Assembly: GCA_041393015.1 (NCBI GenBank)
Contig: JAWKKV010000004.1
Span: forward strand, 248,001-312,000
DNA length: 64,000 nucleotides
Source of the DNA: JAGQYH01 sp041393015
GTDB taxonomy: Bacteria; Bacteroidota; Bacteroidia; Chitinophagales; JADIYW01
Reading direction: 5' to 3'
Positions 34,347 to 43,317 of the stretch are shown here, in pieces. The position numbers and the translations under genes are program-made. Each line of letters starts with the position of its first letter. Positions within the stretch are counted from its first letter, which is position 1. The notes beneath the pieces are model-generated. The model had not been told where the DNA came from, did no database searches, and saw nothing but the letters and a program-made list of their open reading frames with translations.

Positions 34347-35492
34347 ATGACGATGAAACGTTTTTTACAAATAATATTGGTTATTGCTATTGTGCTCATT
34401 TTACTTTGGATCAATCTCTTTGCAAAAAGGCAAACCATATCAACCGATGGTTGGGAGCAGTTAATTCCTTCCGACAAAATAGATGCAAAAGTTCAACCTA
34501 TGAAAGGCAACAACAATTTAGATGTTGTGGAATTTCAAGGGAAATACTATTTAGCGTTTAGAACGGCTCCAACACACTTTGCCTCCAAGAAAACCAAATT
34601 ATATATTGTCAGCTCGCTAGATTTAAAGTCGTGGAATTACGAACATGAGATTCATTTAGGCGCAGATCTCAGAGAGCCTAGATTTGCCATATTAAATGAT
34701 TCGTTATTCTTTTATTTTTTTGAAGGAGGGAAACATCCATTAAAATTTGAACCACAGAAGGTTTGGATGTCTTATTTAGATAATGGAACTTGGAAAGAAA
34801 AACAAGATCTCGATTTAGATGGTTACGTGCCGTGGCGTTTTAGAACTCGAACAGATACTTTATATCTCTCTGCTTATTACGGGAAAGACCTTTATAATAG
34901 CAAACACGAAGGGAATCAGCGATTGTTTTATAGTATTGATGGTTTAGATTTTTTACCTATTTCTAAAGATTCTCAAGTGCCGGAAATGGGAGCAGAAGAA
35001 GGTGAGTTTATCTTTGATAGTATCGGGAATTTATATGGCACACTCCGAATGGAAGGGGACGGCTCAATGATTGTGTTTGCGCCAAAGGATAATTTAAAAG
35101 AATGGACGACGAAATATAGCAAATTCAAATACGATAGCGCACTATTGTTCGAACATGAAAATGAGTTCTATTTGATTGCTAGAAGAAATTTAGATGGCGA
35201 AAGTAAAAAGTCCATTTGGCGATTGTACAATTTGGTTAGGTATTCACTCACCAAGAAAAAAACAGCATTGTTTCATTTGAATAAAAAGGATCTCACTTTG
35301 CAATGGCTCAAAGATTTTCCGAGTACAGGAGATACCGCCTTTCCAGGAATTGTATCAATAGGAGATGGGAAATTCTTTTTAGTGAATTATTCCAGCAATA
35401 TTTATGGGAAGGAGAAAAATTGGATTAAAGGTCAGTTAGGTAAAACCTTTATTTACTCTACCATTTTAGATATGGAAGAAATTTTAAAATGA
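34347..35492 (+). CDS. membrane-anchored protein with sialidase-like propeller features
   Basis: The 381-residue protein has one N-terminal membrane segment (FLQIILVIAIVLILLWINLF) and an extracytoplasmic domain. Strand-turn blocks such as YYLAFRTAPTHFASKKTKLY, VSSLDLKSWNYEHEI, REPRFAILNDSLFFYFFEGG and GSMIVFAPKDNLKEWTTKYS recall five-bladed propellers of sialidases and related glycoside hydrolases (S-x-D-x-x-x-W). No catalytic residues are clear, so enzymatic activity is not claimed. The start could also be the ATG two codons later (34353). Confidence 0.65.
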   Translation: MTMKRFLQIILVIAIVLILLWINLFAKRQTISTDGWEQLIPSDKIDAKVQPMKGNNNLDVVEFQGKYYLAFRTAPTHFASKKTKLYIVSSLDLKSWNYEHEIHLGADLREPRFAILNDSLFFYFFEGGKHPLKFEPQKVWMSYLDNGTWKEKQDLDLDGYVPWRFRTRTDTLYLSAYYGKDLYNSKHEGNQRLFYSIDGLDFLPISKDSQVPEMGAEEGEFIFDSIGNLYGTLRMEGDGSMIVFAPKDNLKEWTTKYSKFKYDSALLFEHENEFYLIARRNLDGESKKSIWRLYNLVRYSLTKKKTALFHLNKKDLTLQWLKDFPSTGDTAFPGIVSIGDGKFFLVNYSSNIYGKEKNWIKGQLGKTFIYSTILDMEEILK

Positions 35493-35543
35493 CTTCTGAA
35501 TAGGTTTAAAATTTAAGCTTTAAGGTGTTATATTTCAACTGAT

Positions 35544-36467
35544 ATGGATGTAATGCCTACAAAATTTAAGATTAAACATATTCCTTCTTTATTTAAGGAA
35601 ACTTATATAGCGTGGAATAAAGATAAGCCTTGGCGACTAAGTGCTGTGGTAGCTTATTACTCTATATTGTCATTACCTGCATTATTGGTGATTATTATAA
35701 ATACTGTTGGAGCTATTTGGGGACCAGATATTGTCGCCGGAAGATTAACCGATGAATTTTCATCTACGTTAGGTCCGGATGCAGCAGAATCCATAAAGTC
35801 AATAATTACAAATGTTCAATCAGAAGATAAAAGTGTTATTTCAACCATTATAGGTATTGGCGCTTTACTTTTTGGTGCAACAGGCGTTTTCTTTCACTTA
35901 CATATTTCATTAAATGAAATTTGGGGCGTTAAATCCAATCCCGATATTAGAATAAAGAAGATAATTTTTGATAGAGTAAAAAGCTTTGGTTTTGTATTGA
36001 TTATTGGGTTTCTACTGTTGATCAGTTTTATTGCTACCGCTATGATTTCAGCACTTACCGGCTATATTAAAAGTCTCTTTCCCGATTTGATAATCTATTT
36101 AGTATATGCTATTGATATAGGATTGTCATTAACCATTATTAGCGTATTATTTGCTTTAATATTTAAGTATTTACCCGATGTCAATATTCAGTGGAAAGCG
36201 ATTTGGGTAGGAGCTGTGCTTACCGCTATTTTATTTGTACTAGGTAAATTTTTGTTGGGTCTATACTTCGGACAATTAAATCCCGGATCTACTTATGGCG
36301 CGGCTGGATCAATAGTTTTAATTTTATTGTGGGTGTCGTACTCTTGCTTAATCCTTTTTTTTGGTGCAGAGTTTACTTGGGTTTTTGCTAGACGATATGG
36401 AATGAAAATTCATCCTAATGAAAATGCAGTTTTTGTTAAAACGAAAGTGGTGGAAGTGGAGAATTAG
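35544..36467 (+). CDS. YihY/BrkB-family inner-membrane protein
   Basis: The 307-residue polytopic protein has six hydrophobic segments and family signatures: AVVAYYSILSLPALLVI near residue 33, GIGALLFGATGVFFHLHISLNEIWGV, and the C-terminal YGAAGSIVLILLWVSYSCLILFFGAEF. The biochemical role of the family is unresolved; the old RNase BN assignment for E. coli YihY was withdrawn. No linked gene suggests a substrate. Confidence 0.9.
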   Translation: MDVMPTKFKIKHIPSLFKETYIAWNKDKPWRLSAVVAYYSILSLPALLVIIINTVGAIWGPDIVAGRLTDEFSSTLGPDAAESIKSIITNVQSEDKSVISTIIGIGALLFGATGVFFHLHISLNEIWGVKSNPDIRIKKIIFDRVKSFGFVLIIGFLLLISFIATAMISALTGYIKSLFPDLIIYLVYAIDIGLSLTIISVLFALIFKYLPDVNIQWKAIWVGAVLTAILFVLGKFLLGLYFGQLNPGSTYGAAGSIVLILLWVSYSCLILFFGAEFTWVFARRYGMKIHPNENAVFVKTKVVEVEN

Positions 36468-36586
36468 TTATCAAAACACTAATTACAAAAGTCTGATTTT
36501 AAACCTTCTTTAGGAATTGAAAGTTCAAATTTAAATAAGCTAATTAATAAATCAATTGTAAGGTATCGCAGCATGTTTTTAGCAAT

Positions 36587-36594
36587 TAATTTTG
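36587..36594 (+). promoter_or_regulatory. Bacteroidota -7 promoter element (TAATTTTG)
   Basis: Exact TAnnTTTG match, 39 bases before the ATG of the sterol-desaturase-like gene and within the 166-base gap after the BrkB-like gene. Confidence 0.5.
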
Positions 36595-36633
36595 CAACTT
36601 AGAGGTTATCATTATATCGCTTAACTACAGTTT

Positions 36634-37527
36634 ATGTTTGAAATTGAAAATTTTAATGATCCAACCGTTTATGCTATTCCACTCTTTATTTTTTTAATAG
36701 TACTGGAATTTATAATAGATATTAGACGGAAATTAAAATTGTATGAGATCAAAGATTCTGTGGCTTGTATCACTATGGGTTTGGGTTCATTGGGAATAGG
36801 CATATTTACTAAAGCCTTTATGTTTTTTTTGTATATGTATCTCTATCAGTTTAGAATATTTGATATTCCTAATGTTTGGTGGATGTGGGTGTTATTGCTT
36901 TTCGCGGATGATTTTTCTTTCTATTGGAAGCATCGTTTAAGTCATGAAGTTAGAATACTTTGGGCGGGTCATGTACAACATCACAGTTCCGAAAAAATGA
37001 ATTTTTCTGTGGCGCTAAGGCAAAGTTGGGGCGAACCATTTTTCGAGTTTATATTTTGGATTTGGTTGCCACTCATTGGCTTTCATCCGTTGAATATCTT
37101 AATTATGATGGGTATCAGCTTAATTTTTCAATTCTTACTACACACTAAAATAGTTGGGAAATTAGGATTTTTGGAATATGTATTTAATACGCCATCTCAT
37201 CATCGAGTACATCATGCTACTCAAGTAAAATATTTAGATAGAAATCATGCCGGTATTTTTATCATTTGGGATAAATTGTTTGGCACCTTTAGCGAGGAAG
37301 AGGAAGAGCCTGTTTATGGCATTACCACTAATATTCACACCTATAATCCATTGAAAATAGCCACTCACGAATACGTGAGTTTATGGAAAGATGTTCGACG
37401 AGCAAAGAAATTTTCAGATAAACTAAAGTATATTTTCTATCCTCCAGGTTGGTCGCACGATGGAGAAATTTGCACGAGTAATAAGTTGAGGCAGGAGTTG
37501 GCTAAGGAAGGAAGGGGTGATAGATAA
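36634..37527 (+). CDS. sterol desaturase/fatty acid hydroxylase superfamily enzyme
   Basis: The 297-residue membrane protein has the di-iron histidine boxes H100-RLS-H104, H113-VQ-HH117 and S-H189-H190-RV-H193-H194, embedded among about four membrane helices. These bind a non-haem di-iron centre that hydroxylates or desaturates lipids. The actual lipid substrate is unknown; bacterial members act on sterols, carotenoids or alkylglycerol-like lipids. It stands alone with its own -7 box. Confidence 0.88.
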   Translation: MFEIENFNDPTVYAIPLFIFLIVLEFIIDIRRKLKLYEIKDSVACITMGLGSLGIGIFTKAFMFFLYMYLYQFRIFDIPNVWWMWVLLLFADDFSFYWKHRLSHEVRILWAGHVQHHSSEKMNFSVALRQSWGEPFFEFIFWIWLPLIGFHPLNILIMMGISLIFQFLLHTKIVGKLGFLEYVFNTPSHHRVHHATQVKYLDRNHAGIFIIWDKLFGTFSEEEEEPVYGITTNIHTYNPLKIATHEYVSLWKDVRRAKKFSDKLKYIFYPPGWSHDGEICTSNKLRQELAKEGRGDR

Positions 37528-37550
37528 AGTCTAGACTGTCATTAATCTGG

Positions 37551-37751
37551 CTTAAGTCTAGCGAAGCGTGACTTATGCTTAGGCAAAAGCAAAGCAGTTT
37601 GCAACTGCGATTTAAGAATACAACCAACTTCTATTTAATCGAGATTGCCCTTCGGGCTACTCTAAGATGGGGAGCTAAAGATTAATAATTGTCCATTCGC
37701 TGCGCTCATTTATATTTTTATTCTATTCATTATTGCGAATTTCATTCGCAA
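37551..37751. repeat. cluster of small palindromes after the sterol-desaturase-like gene
   Basis: Three short hairpins are visible: TAAGTC/GACTTA at 37553-37575, GCAGTT/AACTGC at 37594-37608 and TTGCGAAT/ATTCGCAA at 37733-37751. The AGTTTGCAAC core of the second recurs at 61031-61040, within another repeat-rich gap. No gene is present between 37528 and the tRNA. Confidence 0.6.
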
Positions 37752-37768
37752 CATTCACAAAATAAAAA

Positions 37769-37786
37769 TCCCCACTATTGTGGGGA
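37769..37786 (-). terminator. terminator downstream of tRNA-Ser
   Basis: TCCCCAC (37769-37775) pairs with GTGGGGA (37780-37786) around a TATT loop. On the minus strand the stem is followed by a T-rich tract (complement of 37764-37768). It begins 17 bases past the tRNA 3' end. Confidence 0.8.
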
Positions 37787-37802
37787 CAATTATTAAGCTT
37801 TG

Positions 37803-37889
37803 CAGAGAGGAAGAGATTCGAACTCTCGAAGGGCTCACACCCTTACACGCTTTCCAAGCGTGCGCCTTCAGCCACTCGGCCACCTCTCT
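37803..37889 (-). tRNA. tRNA-Ser (anticodon GGA)
   Basis: The reverse complement folds as an 87-nt class II tRNA. The acceptor stem is AGAGAGG with CCTCTCT and the discriminator is G. The D-loop GTGGCCGAGTGGCTGAAGG and anticodon loop CTTGGAAAG (GGA) are typical, followed by a long serine-type variable arm and TTCGAATC in the T-loop. CCA is not encoded. A heptamer repeat array lies 5 bases upstream and a terminator 17 bases downstream. Confidence 0.97.
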
Positions 37890-37894
37890 GTTTC

Positions 37895-37970
37895 AAGAGT
37901 CAAGAAGTTAGACACTAGAATTAAGACAAAAAATTAATTAGTCTTGAGTCTTTTGTCTTGAATCTTGCTT
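37895..37970. repeat. inverted pair of 7-bp-period tandem repeats next to tRNA-Ser
   Basis: The left arm (37895-37929) has units AAGAGTC, AAGAAGT, TAGACAC, TAGAATT, AAGACAA. The right arm (37939-37970) has TAGTCTT, GAGTCTT, TTGTCTT, GAATCTT. Both are in 7-bp register and are roughly reverse complements, so the segment can form a long imperfect hairpin. It begins 5 bases upstream of the mature tRNA 5' end. Confidence 0.75.
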
Positions 37971-38070
37971 CTCGACCGCAAAGGTAAGTATAAATGAAAT
38001 CATCACCATGTTAAACAAAAGCTATAATTTTTTCTCCTTTTTTGTTTGACTAATTGTCTATTTCCAAATG

Positions 38071-38868
38071 TTAATTGTTAACGGCCAACTGAAAAACCTT
38101 TCTCGCATTCTCACTTGTCACTTTTCCAATTTCATCTAAACCAACTTGTTTTACAGTGGCCAATGTTTCTGCTACGTGCAATACATAACTGCTTTCGTTT
38201 CGCTTGCCTCTATAAGGCGAAGGCGTTAAGTAGGGCGAATCGGTTTCAATGACAATATATTCTAATGGTATTTCTTGAACCACATCTCGTAAGTCTTGCG
38301 ATTTTTTAAAGGTTACCACACCGCCAATGCCAACATAAAAATTACCAAGCTCAATTATTTTGTTCGCTTCTTCGAGTGTACCGGAAAAACAATGAAAAAT
38401 ACCGCTTAAATTGTCATCATTTAGCTCTTTCACAATATCAAACAAGTCATCAAACGAATCTCGACAATGCAAAATAATTGGTAAACCTAATGCCTTCGCC
38501 CATTTAATTTGAGTTCTTAAGGCAGCATGTTGTTGTTCTTTAAATGAAGTATCCCAATAATAGTCTAACCCAATTTCACCAATTCCATAAATTCTATTTC
38601 CTAAATACAATTGCTCATCAATGTGTTTCTTTAAAATTACCAACTCTTCTTGCCAATTCTCTTGAACCGAACAAGGATGTAAACCAATGGCTGGTAAGCA
38701 AACATCTGGATATGAGCTGCATAATTTTTCTAACGACACCAAACTCTTACTGTCAATATTGGGTAGAATTACTTTTTCAACGCCATTAACTTTGCAACGA
38801 TTGATAACATCATCAATATCTTCCTTAAAATGTTCTAAATATAAATGAGAATGGGTATCAATAAGCAT
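38071..38868 (-). CDS. tatD: TatD-family metal-dependent hydrolase
   Basis: The 265-residue TIM-barrel hydrolase has metal ligands H6-S-H8 in DTHSHLY, E98 in GEIGLDYYW, H134 in LHCRDSF, H159 in FHCFSGT and D210 in ETDSPYLTP. TatD enzymes are metal-dependent 3'-5' DNases/RNases implicated in DNA repair and degradation. It overlaps the upstream polysaccharide deacetylase gene by 11 bases, so they are co-transcribed. Confidence 0.93.
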   Translation of the reverse strand: MLIDTHSHLYLEHFKEDIDDVINRCKVNGVEKVILPNIDSKSLVSLEKLCSSYPDVCLPAIGLHPCSVQENWQEELVILKKHIDEQLYLGNRIYGIGEIGLDYYWDTSFKEQQHAALRTQIKWAKALGLPIILHCRDSFDDLFDIVKELNDDNLSGIFHCFSGTLEEANKIIELGNFYVGIGGVVTFKKSQDLRDVVQEIPLEYIVIETDSPYLTPSPYRGKRNESSYVLHVAETLATVKQVGLDEIGKVTSENARKVFQLAVNN

Positions 38869-39478
38869 TCGGCAGTTTTTTTACTTGGTATCCTTTAGAT
38901 TGTAACAACGACAAATATCGGGGTAAAATTTGTTTTATGTGTTTTAAGCTTTTATCATTTTCGTGCAAAACAATGATGTTACGTTTACCAATGTTATTCG
39001 TTAATCGACTTAGAATTTTTTCACTGGTGAGATCTGATCTAAAATCTTCCGGCATTAAACTCCACATCACAATTTTGTATTGCTGCTTGAGTTGTTTCCA
39101 TTCCGGATACATCAATCTTCCGTAAGGCGGACGGAATAAATTACTTTGAATCAATGCTTGTGCCTTTGCTACATCTTCCAAGTAATCTTTCGAGTCCGTG
39201 TTCCAAGCATTCAAATGACTATAGGAGTGGTTACCAACGGCATGACCTTCTTTCATCATTCGATCAAATAGTTCGGGATTCTTTTCTACATTTTTACCTA
39301 AACAAAAGAAAGTGGCTGTAAAATTATATTCGGCTAAAAGGTCTAATATAAAAGGTGTTGTTTCAGGATGCGGACCATCATCAAACGTAAGATAAATTAC
39401 CTTCTCATTGGTTTTTACTTGCCATAACGCATCGTGCAAATAAGGTTTTATGAATAGCGGCGGCTTTATCCAGAACAT
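38858..39478 (-). CDS. polysaccharide deacetylase (NodB-homology)
   Basis: The 206-residue CE4-type enzyme has motif 1 TFDDGPHP (D33, D34), motif 2 HSYSH (H84, H88) and motif 3 RPPYG (116-120). It should remove N-acetyl groups from GlcNAc-containing polymers using a metal bound by the Asp-His-His triad. There is no clear signal peptide, only a hydrophobic N-terminus (FWIKPPLFIK), so localisation is uncertain. First gene of a two-gene unit with tatD. Confidence 0.9.
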   Translation of the reverse strand: MFWIKPPLFIKPYLHDALWQVKTNEKVIYLTFDDGPHPETTPFILDLLAEYNFTATFFCLGKNVEKNPELFDRMMKEGHAVGNHSYSHLNAWNTDSKDYLEDVAKAQALIQSNLFRPPYGRLMYPEWKQLKQQYKIVMWSLMPEDFRSDLTSEKILSRLTNNIGKRNIIVLHENDKSLKHIKQILPRYLSLLQSKGYQVKKLPNAY

Positions 39479-39484
39479 ATTGTG

Positions 39485-39512
39485 AAAGTAGGAAGTAAAA
39501 TGTATAAAGTAT
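39485..39512. repeat. 7-bp-period degenerate tandem repeat before the deacetylase gene
   Basis: Units AAAGTAG, GAAGTAA, AATGTAT, AAAGTAT (plus strand) lie in 7-bp register, beginning 6 bases upstream of the minus-strand ATG at 39478. Confidence 0.75.
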
Positions 39513-39633
39513 AGAGGGGAAGGCAGAAATTCATACGTCCTATTAAAAAGATATATTTTTTCTTACCACACATCCAACTACCGATTTCTAAAATTCATAA
39601 CACCACAGCAATAAATAACAGCACTTCAATTAA

Positions 39634-39641
39634 TACCTTTG
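39634..39641 (+). promoter_or_regulatory. Bacteroidota -7 promoter element (TACCTTTG)
   Basis: Exact TAnnTTTG match, ending 25 bases before the gltX ATG. Confidence 0.6.
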
Positions 39642-39666
39642 CACAACTCAGCATCAACTAAATATC

Positions 39667-41205
39667 ATGACAAAAAAAGTAAGATCTAGATTTGCACCAA
39701 GTCCTACAGGACCATTACATATTGGCGGCGTAAGAACAGCTTTATACGCATATTTATACGCCAAAAAAATGGGTGGTGATTTCATTTTAAGAATAGAAGA
39801 TACCGATCAAGGTAGATATGTAGAAGGAGCGGAGGAATATATCATAGAAACATTAGAGTGGTGTGGCTTAACAGTAGATGAAGGTCCAAAAACCGGAGGG
39901 AAATACGGCCCTTATCGACAATCGGAGCGTAAAGAAATGTATCGACAATATGCTATTCAATTGGTGGAGAGTGGACATGCTTACTATGCTTTTGATACGC
40001 CCGAAGAACTAAATGAATCTCGTGCTAAAGCCGAGGCAAATGGTGCTTCTTTCAAATATAATTTCGAAACTCGACAAGATCTTTCCAATTCTTTGAACTT
40101 AACAGAAGAAGCAACGCAAGCTAAAATTAATGCCGGAGAACCTTATGTGATTCGATTAAAAGTTCCGCGTGATGAAGAAGTGAAATTCAAGGATGCTATT
40201 AGAGATTGGGTAACTTTTAAAAGTGACCAATTAGATGATAAAGTATTGTTTAAAGCGGATGGTATGCCGACCTACCATTTGGCTAATGTGGTGGATGATC
40301 ATTTAATGGAAATTACCCATGTGATAAGAGGAGAGGAGTGGTTGCCTTCCACGCCTACGCATGTTTATTTATATAGATTTTTAGGTTGGGAAGAGACAAT
40401 GCCTGAATTTGCGCATTTACCTTTGATTTTAAAACCGGAAGGAAAAGGCAAGTTGAGTAAAAGAGATGGTGATCGTTTAGGGTTTCCTGTTTTTCCTTTA
40501 GATTGGACCGATCCGGAAACAAACGAGCTTTCTCATGGATTTAGAGAAAGAGGTTTCTTGCCGGATGCTTTCGTTAATATGTTAGCCTTTTTAGGTTGGA
40601 ATCCGGGAACAGAACAGGAGCTGTTTAGTAGAGAAGAGTTAATCAATGCCTTTACTTTAGAACGAATTAATAAATCAGGAGCAAAATTTGATTTTGAAAA
40701 GGCTAAGTGGTTCAACCAACAATATCTAAAAGACACCTCCAATGAATTATTGTTGAATGATGTTAAAGCACATTTGGCGGATAAGGGAATTGAAAAATCA
40801 GATGCATTTCTATTAGCTTTCATTGAGCTATTTAAAGAGCGGGCTACATTTACAAACGATTTAATTGAACAGGGTTATTATCTGTTTGAAGCGCCAAAAG
40901 AATACAATGCTAAAGTGGTTAAAAAGAAATGGAATGACGAAAGAAAGCCGGTATTTGTTGAAATTCATGATCAATTGAATCAATTACAAGAATGGTCGGC
41001 AGTACAAATAGAAATGCTGTTAAAAGGAACAATGGAAAAGCATTCATTAGGTTTTGGAGATATTTTTCAGCCGTTTAGAGTGATGATATCCGGCGAAGCC
41101 GGTGGACCATCTATCTTTGAACTAACCGAATTAATGGGAAAAGAATTGGTGGTTGCTAGAATGGAAAAGGCATTTGAGATATTTGACGGGATGAACAAGG
41201 CGTAA
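39667..41205 (+). CDS. gltX: glutamyl-tRNA synthetase
   Basis: The 512-residue class I synthetase has the HIGH-type motif PSPTGPLHIGGVRTALY (11-27) and the KMSKS-type motif KLSKRDGDRLGFPV near residue 265. The full catalytic and anticodon-binding halves are present and length fits the bacterial family. It charges tRNA-Glu with glutamate in the cytoplasm. Its own -7 box is 25 bases upstream, and a short conserved-looking gene follows. Confidence 0.96.
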   Translation: MTKKVRSRFAPSPTGPLHIGGVRTALYAYLYAKKMGGDFILRIEDTDQGRYVEGAEEYIIETLEWCGLTVDEGPKTGGKYGPYRQSERKEMYRQYAIQLVESGHAYYAFDTPEELNESRAKAEANGASFKYNFETRQDLSNSLNLTEEATQAKINAGEPYVIRLKVPRDEEVKFKDAIRDWVTFKSDQLDDKVLFKADGMPTYHLANVVDDHLMEITHVIRGEEWLPSTPTHVYLYRFLGWEETMPEFAHLPLILKPEGKGKLSKRDGDRLGFPVFPLDWTDPETNELSHGFRERGFLPDAFVNMLAFLGWNPGTEQELFSREELINAFTLERINKSGAKFDFEKAKWFNQQYLKDTSNELLLNDVKAHLADKGIEKSDAFLLAFIELFKERATFTNDLIEQGYYLFEAPKEYNAKVVKKKWNDERKPVFVEIHDQLNQLQEWSAVQIEMLLKGTMEKHSLGFGDIFQPFRVMISGEAGGPSIFELTELMGKELVVARMEKAFEIFDGMNKA

Positions 41206-41303
41206 TAATGGAAGAAATCAAGAAATAACATATATTAAGCTTTGTGTTGAATTTCTAGACGACTTTATATGTTAACTTGTAAATGATTAAAAATACACTC
41301 CAA

Positions 41304-41513
41304 ATGGCAAAGAAGAAAAATGATAGTGACCATCCAAAAGTTCATAAAGATTTGAAAGGTTTCAAAGTAGAAATCAATGAATTTGGTGAGATTATCTCAA
41401 GTTTTGGAGTGGAGAAATTAAATCACTTTTTAAATAAAGAAGTGGAGGATAAGAAATTGGTGGATCGAGATGATTTAGAATTCAACAAGAAAAAATCCAA
41501 CGGTAAAAGCTAA
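41304..41513 (+). CDS. small conserved-looking acidic/basic protein downstream of gltX
   Basis: The 69-residue product starts at MAKKKNDSDHPKVHKDLKGF; an ATG seven codons earlier (41283) is possible but less likely. It is highly charged with no membrane segment or Cys. A pattern of GFKVEINEFGEIISS and LNHFLNKEVEDKKL suggests a short strand and a helix. I have the impression that similar small proteins occur in other Bacteroidota, but the function is unknown. It is convergent with trmN6, overlapping its stop by four bases. Confidence 0.75.
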   Translation: MAKKKNDSDHPKVHKDLKGFKVEINEFGEIISSFGVEKLNHFLNKEVEDKKLVDRDDLEFNKKKSNGKS

Positions 41514-42235
41514 AGAATAGTATAAAAAGCTTTAGTCAACTCAATATACTCATCCGTAAATTCATTGCGTTTCCCTTTCTGAATAGTAATACTATTCTCA
41601 ATCAAATCAACTTTAGAGGTTGAAAAATTAAGTAAAGCTCTAAGGGCTTTCTTGTTTATTAAAGGTTGAACATAAGTTCGTTTGGCTAAGTATAGTTTAT
41701 TATGAAAGGCATATTCTATTACTTGCTGTTCGACTGATACGGGCACAACAATGCTTAATTCTCCAGCCTCTTGAAGCAATTGCTTCGCACATTTCATTAA
41801 ATCCTCATAGTTCAAGGTGTCAGAATTTCTTGCCATCACACGTTCATTTGTGCCACCGGCTTTAGTGAAATGCTCATTCGGGTAAAATGGTGGATTACAA
41901 ATAATATGATCAAATTTATTAGAGTAAGTTTTAGCAAAATCTTGAAGTGAAATATTTAAGATGTTTAGGCGATTACTCCAATTACATTCACTGCAATTAA
42001 AAGTAGCCTGATGGGCTGCGCCTTTATCAATTTCTATACCTACAATATTGGCTACGTTATTTCTTTGGGCTTGCATAATGGCAATCACTCCGGTTCCGGT
42101 GCCAATATCTAAAATTGTAGTGGCAGATTCCGTTGGAGCCCAAGCGCCTAATAAAACGCCGTCTGTTCCAACTTTCATGGCACATTTATCTTGATGGATG
42201 ATAAATTGCTTGAAATGAAAAGGTTTAGCAGACAT
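41510..42235 (-). CDS. trmN6: TrmN6-like tRNA1(Val) adenine-37 N6-methyltransferase
   Basis: The 241-residue Rossmann methyltransferase has a SAM-binding DIGTGTG at 43-49 and the N6-adenine catalytic motif NPPF at 114-117 (HIICNPPFYPNEHF). The N-terminal FKQFIIHQDKCAMKVGTDGVLLG is typical of the YfiC/TrmN6 family, which modifies A37 of tRNA-Val. Its ATG shares one base with the meaB stop, so the genes are translationally coupled. Confidence 0.9.
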   Translation of the reverse strand: MSAKPFHFKQFIIHQDKCAMKVGTDGVLLGAWAPTESATTILDIGTGTGVIAIMQAQRNNVANIVGIEIDKGAAHQATFNCSECNWSNRLNILNISLQDFAKTYSNKFDHIICNPPFYPNEHFTKAGGTNERVMARNSDTLNYEDLMKCAKQLLQEAGELSIVVPVSVEQQVIEYAFHNKLYLAKRTYVQPLINKKALRALLNFSTSKVDLIENSITIQKGKRNEFTDEYIELTKAFYTIL

Positions 42236-43257
42236 TAATGCAATAATTTTTTGATAGCGTTTAATGCCTTGGCCGGTGGCAATTCATTTTCATTTAAGAC
42301 TTCTTTTGAAAGATCGATACCTTTAGTTTTTAATACTTCTGTAGTGGCCCATCCAATACTGCTTGCAAACCATTCTTGCCATTGTTGTAGTCGTTGATTG
42401 TCGAAAAATCCATTTAATATAATGTGATTAAAATATTGCTCAACGGAAGCAATAACCGATTGAATAGAATCCTTATCAAAGGCACTGCTTCCTAATACTT
42501 GAACCGTCCATTGATTGGGTTTAGCAGATAGCAAATGCATGGCATGTTTATAATCTGAAACCGTTTGATTGATATTGGCTTCAGGAAATTGATCCGCCTT
42601 ATTAATTAAAATGATATCTGCCATTTCCATGATACCTCTTTTTATGCCTTGTAACGAATCACCACTGCCGGGCAATAACATCACAATCATAATATCCGTC
42701 ATGGATTGAACTAAATATTCTGATTGCCCAACACCAACCGTTTCCACTAAAATATGATCATAGCCGGCCGCTTCACACAACAAAATAACTTCTCTAGTTT
42801 TTAAGTGAACGCCACCCAATGTGTTGCCAGTAGCCGTTGGTCGAATATAGACTTGCTCCAAATGAGCGATATCTTCCATTCGGGTTTTATCACCTAAAAT
42901 GCTGCCTTTAGAAATGGAGCTGCTAGGATCAACAGATAAGACAGCCACTTTCTTTTCAGAAATAGCTAATTGATAGGCAAACGAATTGATGAAAGTACTT
43001 TTTCCAACACCTGGAATGCCGGTAATGGCTATTCTTTTGGTATCCTTTCTGAAAGGAAGACATTTTTCTAATAATTGATGAGCAATCGGAATATCTTCTG
43101 ATTTGGTACTTTCTACTAATGTAATACCTTTAGATAAAGCTGCTTTATCACCTTTTGTAATCCTTTCAAATAAATCATTAATATCTATCTTATCTCGTTG
43201 TTGAGATTTGATTTTGGAGATAAAATCATCTATGTTTTTTCTATTACCGGACGACAT
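42235..43257 (-). CDS. meaB: MeaB/ArgK G3E-family GTPase, methylmalonyl-CoA mutase chaperone
   Basis: The 340-residue P-loop GTPase has the Walker A motif GIPGVGKS at 80-87, followed by the switch region VDPSSSISKGSILGDKTRM, VETVGVGQSE, and the NKAD specificity motif. MeaB loads and protects the B12-dependent methylmalonyl-CoA mutase. The mutase itself is not in this window, which is often the case in Bacteroidota. A 7-bp-period repeat array abuts the start. Confidence 0.93.
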   Translation of the reverse strand: MSSGNRKNIDDFISKIKSQQRDKIDINDLFERITKGDKAALSKGITLVESTKSEDIPIAHQLLEKCLPFRKDTKRIAITGIPGVGKSTFINSFAYQLAISEKKVAVLSVDPSSSISKGSILGDKTRMEDIAHLEQVYIRPTATGNTLGGVHLKTREVILLCEAAGYDHILVETVGVGQSEYLVQSMTDIMIVMLLPGSGDSLQGIKRGIMEMADIILINKADQFPEANINQTVSDYKHAMHLLSAKPNQWTVQVLGSSAFDKDSIQSVIASVEQYFNHIILNGFFDNQRLQQWQEWFASSIGWATTEVLKTKGIDLSKEVLNENELPPAKALNAIKKLLH

Positions 43258-43264
43258 TATGCTA

Positions 43265-43292
43265 AAGTAATAAGTATTATGTAATAAGTATT
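43265..43292. repeat. 7-bp-period degenerate tandem repeat before meaB
   Basis: Units AAGTAAT, AAGTATT, ATGTAAT, AAGTATT (plus strand) are in exact 7-bp register and begin 7 bases upstream of the minus-strand ATG at 43257. Confidence 0.78.
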
Positions 43293-43317
43293 AGAACTAG
43301 AAATGTTTGGAAGTCTT

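Noticed and set aside
37803..37889. tRNA-Ser as an integration site for a mobile island
   Set aside because: No integrase gene and no second copy of the tRNA 3' end were seen on either side; flanking genes are ordinary housekeeping genes.
42235..43257. A complete methylmalonyl-CoA mutase locus
   Set aside because: Only MeaB is present; neither mutase subunit nor epimerase is in the window.
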